Origin: UMGS1975 sp959600905
GTDB taxonomy: Bacteria; Bacillota; Clostridia; Christensenellales; QAND01
Reading direction: 5' to 3'
DNA length: 64,000 nt
NCBI GenBank assembly: GCA_959600905.1
Contig: CAUGNO010000005.1
Location: forward strand, 1-64,000
In this document: in pieces, positions 44,313 to 52,053 of the stretch
Layout of the letters: every line of letters begins with the position of its first letter
Numbering within the stretch: position 1 is the first letter of the stretch
Translations under genes and position numbers: made by a program
The notes under the pieces: model-generated
Database searches by the model: none
The model's input: only the letters and a program-made list of their open reading frames with translations
What the model was told of the DNA's origin: nothing

Positions 44313-44575
44313 TGCAGTACCTTCCTTTCTAAGAATTTATGTATGGCCGCATGAGATACAAAAGGAAACAAAGAAATAAATATGTTCTTAATATGCCTTT
44401 ATTATATCCGACAGACAGATGATATACAAGGCGTTTTCGGCATAAATTGTCTATATTATGGCAGGGAGACAAAAAAGGAACAAAATTCTTTCAATATGCC
44501 AACAAGAGAGCATCCCTTGCTTGGCAGAAAAAAACGGGCATGATAAAGTAGAAAAAAAGGATGAGGAGGAACAAG

Positions 44576-46357
44576 ATGCAGCAGCGAATGATGCGAGGTG
44601 CAAAGCGTGCCCTGGCCATGGCGGCGGTATGCCTATTGGCGGTGGCGTCGGCCTGCACGGGGCCAAAGCTGGCCGCGGATTCCTTTGATGATTTTTGTAC
44701 GCGAGTGATTCAGGAGATGGTGGGGGAGGATTATGTAACGATCCACTTTTTCTTTGACGATCCGGACGCCTTGGGGCTGGGTGATGTAGCGCCGACCTTT
44801 GGCCGCTATACAGCGGAGGCAGATGAGGAAGAGGCGGAGCGCAGCGCGGCGATGATCCGCGATTTGATGCGGTATGACAGGGATACGCTCTCCCAAAGCC
44901 AGCAGAAAACGTATGACCTGCTGCTTTGGACGCTCCAAAGCGCTGTGCCGGCTGCGCCGATGTATTATGAGAACCCCAATGCGCCCAATTTCGGTTGGCA
45001 GGCGCAGATTCAGATTTCTCTGGCAGAGCTGGCGCTGGATACAGAGGAGGACGTGGAAAACTATCTGGCGCTGCTCAGCGATATGCCGCGCTATGCCGAG
45101 GAGCTGATGCAATATCAGCAGGAGAAGAAGGAAGCGGGCTTGGGCATCAGCGCCGAGCAAGCGGAACTGGCGATCGAAGAATGCGAAACGTTTTTGCAGG
45201 CCGGGGAGGAGAACATTCTGCTGCGGTCGTTTGACGAGCGCATAGACGGCATGGAGGGCTTGGCCCAGGCGCAGAAGGAGAGCTATAAGCAGCGCAACAG
45301 GGAGGCGGTGCAAACCTATTGCCTGCCGGCGTACCAGACGATGGCGGAGGGGCTGGAAAACGCCAAGGACGAAAGCAGCGATGGTTCGCTGGCCAGCCTA
45401 CCGCAGGGGCGCATGGTGTACAAGACGCTGGTGCGCCAATATACCCTGAGCCAGGCTTCTCCGGAGGAGATCCAGGAGGAGCTCGAAGAGGATGAGGAGG
45501 CGATGATGACGGAGATGCGCAGCCCTATCTGGCAGGACCCGGCCGGCTACCAGGCGTGGGAGCTGATGGACCTGGGCACGGAGGAGCCGGAACAGAGCGT
45601 AACATGGTTTCGGGAGAAGATGCAGGCGGATTTCCCGGCGCTTTTGGCCGAGGTGCCGTATACGGTGAGCCAGGTATCCCCGGCGCTGGAGGATACCATC
45701 CAAAACCCAGCGTTTTACATGATCCCGTATGTGGACAAAGAGGGGGTGGAAAACCACATCTATATCAACCCAAAGCATATGGGGGACAGCGTGCTGCCAA
45801 CCTTGGCGCATGAAGGCTTTCCGGGGCATTTATACCAGACCAATTACAGCCGGCAGACCGGCGACAGCGTATTGTGCCAGCTTTTGGAGCCGACGGGGTA
45901 TAGCGAGGGCTGGGCCAATTATGTGGAGAATTACAGCTATCGCTACCTGACGGAGAATGAGACGGCGGCGCAGCTGTGCAGGATCAACAGCCAGCTGAGC
46001 TTGAACCTGTACTGCCAGATGGACATTGGCGTGAATTATCTGGGCTGGGATACCGAGGAATTGATGGAGTTTGCAGAAGCGTATTTTGATGTGGATGCGC
46101 AGGGGGTAGAGGAGATGTACCAGATCTTCGTTGCCTCGCCGGGCGAATATTTGCAGTATTACTACACCGCCCGACAGATCGAAAAGGCATATGACAGGGC
46201 TTCGGAAGCGCTGGGCAGCGAATTTGACGACAAGGCGTTTCACCAGGCCGTGCTGGAGGCGCTGCCCACCAAGGAGGGCATTGAAAAGGCGGTGGATGCC
46301 TATATTGAGGCCAATGGCGGACAGATAAGCGGCGTACCGGTGTACAGAGCGGCATAA
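44576..46357 (+). CDS. DUF885-family lipoprotein, predicted metallopeptidase
   Basis: 593 residues: signal peptide with lipobox ending at the cysteine of VASACTG, then a mostly helical DUF885 domain. The zinc-binding pattern HEGFPGH in LPTLAHEGFPGHLYQ is followed about 45 residues later by EGWANYVENYSY, whose Glu is a likely third ligand. Such proteins are distant gluzincin peptidases; substrates are unknown. ATG 44576 is chosen because GAGGAGGAA lies 5 nt upstream; the in-frame ATG at 44561 overlaps it. Confidence 0.85.
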   Translation: MQQRMMRGAKRALAMAAVCLLAVASACTGPKLAADSFDDFCTRVIQEMVGEDYVTIHFFFDDPDALGLGDVAPTFGRYTAEADEEEAERSAAMIRDLMRYDRDTLSQSQQKTYDLLLWTLQSAVPAAPMYYENPNAPNFGWQAQIQISLAELALDTEEDVENYLALLSDMPRYAEELMQYQQEKKEAGLGISAEQAELAIEECETFLQAGEENILLRSFDERIDGMEGLAQAQKESYKQRNREAVQTYCLPAYQTMAEGLENAKDESSDGSLASLPQGRMVYKTLVRQYTLSQASPEEIQEELEEDEEAMMTEMRSPIWQDPAGYQAWELMDLGTEEPEQSVTWFREKMQADFPALLAEVPYTVSQVSPALEDTIQNPAFYMIPYVDKEGVENHIYINPKHMGDSVLPTLAHEGFPGHLYQTNYSRQTGDSVLCQLLEPTGYSEGWANYVENYSYRYLTENETAAQLCRINSQLSLNLYCQMDIGVNYLGWDTEELMEFAEAYFDVDAQGVEEMYQIFVASPGEYLQYYYTARQIEKAYDRASEALGSEFDDKAFHQAVLEALPTKEGIEKAVDAYIEANGGQISGVPVYRAA

Positions 46358-46423
46358 ACGCGCCGGACACAAGCAAAGGCGAAAAGGGACAAAAGCAAGC
46401 AGACATAAAATAGGGGGAAAACT

Positions 46424-46666
46424 ATGAAAGGGGCAAGGCTGAGACAAGGCGCGGCCCTGCTGCTGGCAATGGCGGCGGGCTGCCGAGAGGACCCAACGCA
46501 CTTTGACGATTTAGATGCTTCTAGGATGTTACAGGAGGCTTTGGCAGGGGCAAGCGGGAAGGGCGGCCTGAAACAGCGGGGAAGCATGCGGACAAAAAAG
46601 ACGGGAAAGCCCGTCTTTTTCTTTCTGGAAGGCGCGGTATGGCAGGCGGATTTTTGGCAAAGCTGA
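46424..46666 (+). CDS. Possible small lipoprotein, perhaps truncated
   Basis: 80 residues with AGGGGG 6 nt before the ATG. The start is like a lipoprotein signal (LLLAMAAGC), but the charged part after the cysteine is short and unfamiliar. A strong terminator lies inside the last third of the frame, so the natural gene may once have ended earlier or the frame is chance. I would treat it as doubtful or a remnant. Confidence 0.35.
   Translation: MKGARLRQGAALLLAMAAGCREDPTHFDDLDASRMLQEALAGASGKGGLKQRGSMRTKKTGKPVFFFLEGAVWQADFWQS
46594..46620 (+). terminator. Terminator downstream of the DUF885 gene region
   Basis: AAAAAAGACGGG, loop AAAG, CCCGTCTTTTT. It isolates the copA promoter from upstream transcription. 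Confidence 0.85.
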
Positions 46667-46675
46667 AAAAAGGGG

Positions 46676-46731
46676 TTGCAAAAGAAAGAAAGTTAGAATA
46701 TACTAACAATACACCCCTGGGGGGTGGGGTA
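46676..46731 (+). promoter_or_regulatory. copA promoter with probable CsoR operator
   Basis: TTGCAA (46676-46681), 17-nt spacer, TATACT (46699-46704). Directly downstream is ACACCCCTGGGGGGTGGGG (about 46711-46729), a G/C-rich dyad of the CsoR-site type lying over the expected start of transcription. Confidence 0.68.
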
Positions 46732-46742
46732 AGGAGAGCGAA

Positions 46743-49547
46743 ATGAAACAGAAATTTTCCGTAACGGGGATGACCTGCTCGGCCTGCCAGGCCCATGTGG
46801 AGAAGGCTGTAAAGCATACCGAGGGCGTGCAGGATGTGCAGGTAAACCTTTTGAGCAATTCGATGGTCGTGACCTACGACCAGGCGGCTGTTTCGCCGGA
46901 AACCATCATAGCGGCGGTGCAAAAAGCGGGCTATGGCGCAGCCCTGCCCGGGAAAACAGAGACAAAGCCGCAGGACGGCATGGCCGAGCAGCTGAAGGAA
47001 ATGAAGCGGCGGCTCATCGTGTCGTTTGCGTTTATGATCCCGCTGATGTATGTTTCGATGGGGCATATGTTTGGGTGGCCGCTGCCGTGGTTTTTGCATG
47101 GCGATGCAAACGCCGTTACCTTTGCCATGGTGCAGCTGCTGCTGGCGCTGCCCATCGTATATGTCAACCGAAACTATTACCAGGTAGGGTTCAAAACGCT
47201 GTTCCACGGTGCACCCAATATGGATTCGCTGATTGCCATCGGGTCTGCGGCGGCGATTGTGTACGGCCTGTTTGCCATTTTCCGCATCGGGTTTGGCCTG
47301 GGGCATGGGCAGATGGACGTAGTGCACCATTACGCGATGGATCTGTATTTTGAATCGGCAGCCATGATCTTAACGCTGATCACGCTGGGTAAATACCTGG
47401 AAACGCGCAGCAAGGGCAAAACGGGCGAAGCCATCCAAAAGCTGATGGACCTGGCTCCCAAGACCGCCACAGTGGTGCGGGACGGACAGGAGCTGGAGAT
47501 TCCGCTGGAGGAGGTCGTGGTGGGCGACATGTTTTTGGTGCGCCCCGGCGCCAGCGTGCCGGTGGACGGCGTGGTAGTCAGCGGCCATTCCTCCATCGAC
47601 CAGAGCGCGCTGACCGGCGAGAGCATCCCGGTGGAAAAGGCCGAGGGGGATACGGTGCTGAGCGCGTCTGTCAACCAAACGGGCGCGCTGGTATGCCGGG
47701 CGCAGAAGGTGGGCAAGGATACAACGCTTTCGCAGATCATAGACCTGGTGGAGCAAGCCGCCAATTCCAAGGCGCCCATCGCCAAGCTGGCGGATAAGAT
47801 CAGCGGCGTGTTTGTGCCGGTGGTCATTTCCATCGCGGCCATTGCGGCGGTAGTTTGGCTGATTTTGGGGCAGACGGGCGAATTTGCGCTGTCCACGGCG
47901 ATTGCGGTGCTGGTCATTTCCTGCCCGTGCGCGCTGGGGCTGGCTACGCCGGTGGCCATCATGGTGGGGACCGGCAAGGGAGCGGAGTACGGCGTATTGA
48001 TAAAATCCGCCGAGGCGCTGGAAACGGCGCATACCGTAAATACCGTGGTGCTGGATAAGACCGGTACTGTCACGGAGGGCAAGCCCAGGGTGACGGATAT
48101 TGTGACGGCCGAAGGCATAGCGCAGACAGAGCTGCTGCAAAGGGCAGCTTCCCTGGAAGCGCCCAGTGAGCATCCGCTGAGCCGTGCCATCCTCCAGAGG
48201 GCGGAGGAGCTGGGCCTTGCATTTACGGCGGCCAAAGGGTTTACGGCGCTGGCCGGACGCGGATTACAGGCCGATTTAGACGGCGTGCGCTACTATGCCG
48301 GCAATGTGCAGCTAATGCGCGAGCAGGGTTTGGATCTGCAGGATTTTGAGGACAGGGCACAGAAACTGGCAAACGACGGCAAAACGCCGCTGTATTTTGC
48401 GGACCAGACCAGGCTGCTGGGCTTGATTGCGGTGGCGGATACCATCAAGCCGACAAGCGCCCAGGCGATAGAAACCTTCAAGCAGATGGGTTTGGAGGTT
48501 GTCATGATCACGGGCGACAACGAACGCACGGCCAAGGCCATCCAAAGGCAGCTGGGGATTGATACCGTCATTGCCGACGTATTGCCGCAGGATAAGGAAG
48601 CGCATGTGCGCGCTTTGCAGGCAGAGGGCAAAAAAGTAGCGATGGTGGGCGACGGCATCAACGATGCGCCGGCCCTGGCGCGGGCGGACGTGGGCATTGC
48701 CATTGGCGCAGGCACGGACATTGCCATTGAATCGGCGGATATTGTGCTGATGAAGAGCGACCTAAAGGACGCGGCAACCGCCATCCAGCTCAGCCGGGCG
48801 GTGATCCGCAACATCAAGCTCAGTTTGTTTTGGGCGTTTTTCTACAATACGCTGGGCATCCCGCTGGCGGCCGGGGTATTTTACGGGGCGCTGGGCTGGC
48901 GGCTCAGCCCGATGTTCGGCGCGGCGGCGATGAGCCTCAGCTCTGTCTGCGTGGTGACCAATGCGCTGCGCCTGCGCGGGTTCAAGCCTAAGTTTGCCGA
49001 AGGGCGGCAGGATGCCGGCCCGGCGGAGGGCATAGAGCCTGCGGCCGTGACACAGCCGGCGGCAGAGCGGACAGAAAAAGCGGCGGATGCGGTGGTGCAG
49101 GCAGGCGGCATGAGCTGCGGGCACTGTACGTCGGCGGTGGAAAAGGCGCTGTTGGCGGTAGACGGTGTGGAAAGCGCGGCTGCGGAGCTGCAAGGGCAGA
49201 CGGTGCGCGTCCGGCTGGCAAAGCCGGTATCCGATCAAGCGCTGCTGGAGGCGGTACGAGGCGCCGGGTACGAGGCGCTGTCCGTAGAGAGGGAAAAAGG
49301 CGCGATGGCGCCGGAAAATAAAGGAGAGCAAGGCAAAATGAAAAAGATCGTAAAGGTAGAGGGCATGATGTGTCAGCATTGCGTGGCGCATGTGGAAAAG
49401 GCGCTGCGCGCGGTGCCGGGCGTGGAATCGGTAGAGGTAAGCCTGGAAAACAAGCAGGCAGTGGTAACAGGCGATGCGGCGGACCAGGCACTGCTGGATG
49501 CGGTGACGGACGCGGGCTACCAAGCCAACGGCGTGGAGGAAGCGTAA
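46743..49547 (+). CDS. copA: Copper(I)-exporting P1B-type ATPase with two C-terminal metal-binding domains
   Basis: 934 residues. The N-terminal heavy-metal domain (GMTCSACQAHVEKAV) is followed by eight membrane segments, ALTGES (actuator), SCPCALGLATP (transport site), DKTGTVTEG (phosphorylation), SEHPLSRAI and GDGINDAPALA. FYNTLG and MSLSS in the last two helices mark Cu(I) specificity. Unusually the tail carries two more heavy-metal domains: GMSCGHC at about 788 and GMMCQHC at about 873. The last one starts at an internal Met (866) that has its own ribosome binding site. csoR follows 1 nt later, so the two are one operon. Confidence 0.95.
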   Translation: MKQKFSVTGMTCSACQAHVEKAVKHTEGVQDVQVNLLSNSMVVTYDQAAVSPETIIAAVQKAGYGAALPGKTETKPQDGMAEQLKEMKRRLIVSFAFMIPLMYVSMGHMFGWPLPWFLHGDANAVTFAMVQLLLALPIVYVNRNYYQVGFKTLFHGAPNMDSLIAIGSAAAIVYGLFAIFRIGFGLGHGQMDVVHHYAMDLYFESAAMILTLITLGKYLETRSKGKTGEAIQKLMDLAPKTATVVRDGQELEIPLEEVVVGDMFLVRPGASVPVDGVVVSGHSSIDQSALTGESIPVEKAEGDTVLSASVNQTGALVCRAQKVGKDTTLSQIIDLVEQAANSKAPIAKLADKISGVFVPVVISIAAIAAVVWLILGQTGEFALSTAIAVLVISCPCALGLATPVAIMVGTGKGAEYGVLIKSAEALETAHTVNTVVLDKTGTVTEGKPRVTDIVTAEGIAQTELLQRAASLEAPSEHPLSRAILQRAEELGLAFTAAKGFTALAGRGLQADLDGVRYYAGNVQLMREQGLDLQDFEDRAQKLANDGKTPLYFADQTRLLGLIAVADTIKPTSAQAIETFKQMGLEVVMITGDNERTAKAIQRQLGIDTVIADVLPQDKEAHVRALQAEGKKVAMVGDGINDAPALARADVGIAIGAGTDIAIESADIVLMKSDLKDAATAIQLSRAVIRNIKLSLFWAFFYNTLGIPLAAGVFYGALGWRLSPMFGAAAMSLSSVCVVTNALRLRGFKPKFAEGRQDAGPAEGIEPAAVTQPAAERTEKAADAVVQAGGMSCGHCTSAVEKALLAVDGVESAAAELQGQTVRVRLAKPVSDQALLEAVRGAGYEALSVEREKGAMAPENKGEQGKMKKIVKVEGMMCQHCVAHVEKALRAVPGVESVEVSLENKQAVVTGDAADQALLDAVTDAGYQANGVEEA
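49338..49547 (+). CDS. Possible internally initiated CopZ-like copper chaperone
   Basis: Inside copA, ATG 49338 is preceded by AAAGGAG (49320-49326) and AAGG (49330-49333) and is in frame. The product would be 69 residues beginning MKKIVKVEGMMCQHCVAHVE, exactly the size and shape of free CopZ chaperones. This is either a relic of gene fusion or a second product made from the same message. Translation from this site is inferred. Confidence 0.5.
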   Translation: MKKIVKVEGMMCQHCVAHVEKALRAVPGVESVEVSLENKQAVVTGDAADQALLDAVTDAGYQANGVEEA

Positions 49548-49548
49548 C

Positions 49549-49812
49549 GTGCAGGCGGATCATGAGGCCATCAAACGGCGGCTGAAAACGGCACGTGGGC
49601 AGATCGACGGGCTGATCAAAATGGTGGAGGAGGACCGATACTGCCTGGATATTTCCAACCAGCTTTTGGCCACGCAGGCGCTGTTAAAGCGCGCCAACGA
49701 GGAGGTGCTGCGCGCGCACATGCTGAGCTGTGTAAAGCAGGCGTTTGAGCAGGGCAACGCAGAGGAAAAGATCGACGAGATGATCGGTGTGCTGCACAAA
49801 ATCATGAAATGA
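49549..49812 (+). CDS. csoR: CsoR-family copper-sensing repressor
   Basis: 87 residues, all helical. Copper ligands are visible: Cys in DRYCLDISNQ and His/Cys in RAHMLSCVKQ, the C-H-C arrangement of CsoR. It releases DNA when Cu(I) binds. The GTG at 49549 has GGAGGAA upstream inside the end of copA. Probably represses the copA promoter just described. Confidence 0.9.
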   Translation: MQADHEAIKRRLKTARGQIDGLIKMVEEDRYCLDISNQLLATQALLKRANEEVLRAHMLSCVKQAFEQGNAEEKIDEMIGVLHKIMK

Positions 49813-49839
49813 AAAAAGGCTCCGAAAGGGGCCTTTTTT
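49812..49839. terminator. Terminator after csoR
   Basis: AAAAAAGGCTCC, loop GAAA, GGGGCCTTTTTT (one G:U). The first A is the last base of the csoR stop. Usable in both directions. Confidence 0.83.
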
Positions 49840-49851
49840 GATGTGCGGCGT

Positions 49852-50040
49852 TTATGGTTCCTGCTGCACAGGAATGGGACCGTGCGCGGCTTCGTATTGC
49901 TCTACATAGGAGGCAAGAATGAATTCTAGCTGTTTGTTCGTGGAACGATGATTTTCCTGAGCCAGATATTTTAGCTTTGCCAGCAGTTCATCAGAAATGC
50001 GCAAAGAAAAGGGAGGATAATAGTTTCCATATCGATTCAT
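49852..50040 (-). CDS. Arc/MetJ-like ribbon-helix-helix DNA-binding protein
   Basis: 62 residues. The ribbon-helix-helix pattern is PPFSLRISDELLAKLKYLAQENHRSTNKQLEFILASYVEQY: a short strand (SLRI), helix, turn, and helix. Such dimers are antitoxins or small repressors; no toxin gene is adjacent. The ATG at 50040 has AAGGAGG 7 nt upstream. It is divergent from the small gene at 50154, and repeated sites lie between them. Confidence 0.75.
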   Translation of the reverse strand: MNRYGNYYPPFSLRISDELLAKLKYLAQENHRSTNKQLEFILASYVEQYEAAHGPIPVQQEP

Positions 50041-50093
50041 GGGAAAACCTCCTTGTTTTTTTATCAGGATACCCAAAGAATAAGAATCTATAA

Positions 50094-50134
50094 GAATTCA
50101 AATTTGATATCAAAATGAATTCAAATATGATATA
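50094..50134. promoter_or_regulatory. Tandem operator-like direct repeats
   Basis: GAATTCAAATTTGATATC (50094-50111) and GAATTCAAATATGATATA (50117-50134) match at 16 of 18 positions and are 23 bp apart, close to two helical turns. They lie between the ribbon-helix-helix gene and the divergent small gene and contain a -10-like TATGATATACT, fitting a repressor site. Confidence 0.6.
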
Positions 50135-50153
50135 CTTCAATGGGGTGATTTAT

Positions 50154-50336
50154 ATGGATATGTATAAAACGGCGTATTTTCATTTGTTCAACCAGATTTC
50201 CGATTTGATAGAAGCCTTGCAACAGATGCAAAGAGAGGGAGAAGAATTGGTCATTTCCTGTCAGGAAGAGGGACAAGAAGGAAAGCTAGGACAGGGCGAG
50301 TGCGGAAGGTGGATAGAAGAAAAATACCTAGGATAG
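50154..50336 (+). CDS. Small helical protein of unknown function
   Basis: 60 residues from ATG 50154 (GGGGTG about 9 nt upstream; an in-frame ATG at 50115 lies inside the operator repeats). The first half YFHLFNQISDLIEALQQMQREGEELV resembles small helical proteins common in gut Clostridia; the second half is glycine/charge rich and its end lies within the left repeat of the next element. Divergent from the ribbon-helix-helix gene. Confidence 0.5.
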   Translation: MDMYKTAYFHLFNQISDLIEALQQMQREGEELVISCQEEGQEGKLGQGECGRWIEEKYLG

Positions 50337-50913
50337 GGCGAGAGCAAATGCAAGCCACGGCATTGATTCAATCTACAGCGCATAGAGGAACGAGGAATCT
50401 TCCTTTTTTTGCCAAAAGGAAGCGAGCAGGTCCGGCCAGGGAGAAGATAAAAGGTGGGGGAAGCGCCCCGGGGCATGGTGGAGTGAGCAGCACAGAAAGA
50501 TTGGCCGGACAAGGGAGCGGGCACAGCCCGCCCCCCTCCTGCCCGCGGGGTGTGCCCCTCGGACTCCCCCGAGGGGGGAAGGAATTTACGTTTCTGGCAA
50601 GATGATACTGTTTGGCCCGCCCGGCACTACACCGCGCCGGGCTTGTTGCGATAGGTGCGTAGGCTGGGCGGCTTGCACAGTAGCGAGCCGGGGTTCGTCG
50701 GCGAGCGGCGCTTGGCAGGGCGTACGCTAGAAACCCGTTGCTCTGCTTAGCTCGGGGTTCACGAAGGGCACCCCCTTCGGACGTTGAGGGGTGTGGGGGC
50801 ATTTCGGAAGCCCCCACGTTTTTTGTACTTTTGTCGCACAAAAGTACAAACCGTCCCTCTATGCTCTGTAGCTTGAACAAGCACCGTATCTTGCATCTGC
50901 TCTCGCCCTGTCC
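50331..50913. repeat. 583-bp non-coding element bounded by 62-bp inverted repeats
   Basis: The left end (50331-50392) and the reverse complement of the right end (50852-50913) agree at 50 of 62 positions. Inside are nested palindromes: CTTCCTTTT/AAAAGGAAG (50399-50422), GTCCGGCCA/TGGCCGGAC (50430-50438 and 50502-50510), GTGGGGGC/GCCCCCAC (about 50792-50818), and TTTGTACTTTTGT/ACAAAAGTACAAA (about 50822-50850). No open frame has a start site or family resemblance. No transposase and no clear target-site duplication are seen. Confidence 0.7.
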
Positions 50914-51029
50914 CTCCCCCTTCCAGTCCTTTTGAAAAAACGCCACGCTCCGCTCTTGCGCTTGTCTGCGTTGGACTGCTCCCAGCTTTCTACTCTTGGC
51001 GGCTCTTAGAAAGATGCCCGCCCGCTTCA

Positions 51030-51058
51030 TTGACTTTTTTGGGCGGATTGGGTAGAAT
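51030..51058 (+). promoter_or_regulatory. Sigma-A promoter of the thi operon
   Basis: TTGACT (51030-51035), 17-nt spacer, TAGAAT (51053-51058), directly upstream of the TPP riboswitch. Confidence 0.72.
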
Positions 51059-51071
51059 AAGCATGGCTTTT

Positions 51072-51152
51072 GTAGGGGGACCCCTTTTGGGGTTGAGAAG
51101 GTAAAACCTGACCCTTAGAACCTGTCGGTTAAGACCGTGGTAGGGAATCAAA
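51072..51152 (+). promoter_or_regulatory. TPP riboswitch (THI element)
   Basis: Conserved blocks of the thiamine-pyrophosphate aptamer appear in order: GGGGTTGAGA, ACCCTTAGAACCTG, GGTTAAGACC and GTGGTAGGGAA. It precedes a terminator and the thi genes, so binding of TPP should turn the operon off. Confidence 0.93.
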
Positions 51153-51182
51153 CCATCTGAAAACGAAGATTCTTTCAGTTGC

Positions 51183-51212
51183 AATGCTTTCCGGAGACGG
51201 GAGGCATTTTTT
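51183..51212 (+). terminator. Riboswitch-controlled terminator before thiD
   Basis: AATGCTTTCC pairs with GGGAGGCATT (two G:U pairs) around GGAGAC and runs into six T residues. Its position between aptamer and thiD indicates transcription attenuation. Confidence 0.8.
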
Positions 51213-51237
51213 CTATCCAGAAAGGCGGGACAAAACC

Positions 51238-52053
51238 ATGAAACATGCATTGACCATTGCAGGCTCGGATTGCAGCGGCGGCGCCGGCATCCAGGCGGAC
51301 TTGAAAACCTTTGCGGCCCACGGCGTATACGGGATGAGCGTGATCGTCTCGGTCGTAGCGGAAAATACAGAGCGCGTGATTTCCATCGAGGATATTTCGC
51401 CCAAGGTGATCTGCGACCAGATCGACGCGGTGTTTACCGATATTGAGGTGGACGCGGTGAAGGTGGGAATGCTCAGCGGCATAGAGCAGATGCACGCCGT
51501 GGCGGACAAGCTGGCGCAGTACCGGCCGCAGCACATCGTCATCGACCCGGTGATGGTGGCCAAGGGCGGCTGTGCGCTGATGCAGCCAGAGGCGCTGGAA
51601 ACAATGAAGCGGGACATTCTGCCGCTGGCGGATATTCTGACGCCCAACCTGCCCGAGGCCGAGGCGCTGACAGGGCTTTCCATCCGCCGCGATAAGGACA
51701 TGCAGAAAGCAGCGCAAATGATGATGGATTTGGGCGCAAAAAGCGTAGTCATCAAGGGCGGGCACTTAACCGGTGAAGAGGCAGCCGACGTATTGTTTGA
51801 CGGAAAATCCTTTATGACGTTTGTAAGCCCCCGCATTGATACGAAGAACACCCACGGCACAGGCTGCACGTTTTCTTCCGCCATTGCGGCCAACCTGGCC
51901 AACGGCATGGCGCGGGCCGAGGCGGTCAAGGCGGCCAAACGGTATATCACGGGCGCAATCGCGCATGCGCTGCCCATCGGGCACGGGCACGGACCGACAC
52001 ACCATTTTTACAGCCTATACAAAAAAGGCGGCTTTGAGGGGATGACACGATGA
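51238..52053 (+). CDS. thiD: Hydroxymethylpyrimidine / phosphomethylpyrimidine kinase
   Basis: 271 residues of the ribokinase-like fold. Motifs: ALTIAGSDCSGGAGIQADLKTF at the N-terminus, IDPVMVAKGG, DILTPNLPEAEALTG, and the active-site loop TKNTHGTGCTFSSAIAANLA. It phosphorylates HMP and HMP-P for thiamine synthesis. Start ATG 51238 follows AAAGG. Its end overlaps the start of thiC by 4 nt. Confidence 0.95.
   Translation: MKHALTIAGSDCSGGAGIQADLKTFAAHGVYGMSVIVSVVAENTERVISIEDISPKVICDQIDAVFTDIEVDAVKVGMLSGIEQMHAVADKLAQYRPQHIVIDPVMVAKGGCALMQPEALETMKRDILPLADILTPNLPEAEALTGLSIRRDKDMQKAAQMMMDLGAKSVVIKGGHLTGEEAADVLFDGKSFMTFVSPRIDTKNTHGTGCTFSSAIAANLANGMARAEAVKAAKRYITGAIAHALPIGHGHGPTHHFYSLYKKGGFEGMTR

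Noticed and set aside
50368..51030. Long minus-strand open frame across the inverted-repeat element
   Set aside because: It has no ribosome binding site, is low-complexity, and spans palindromes and the right repeat; it is better explained as non-coding structured DNA.
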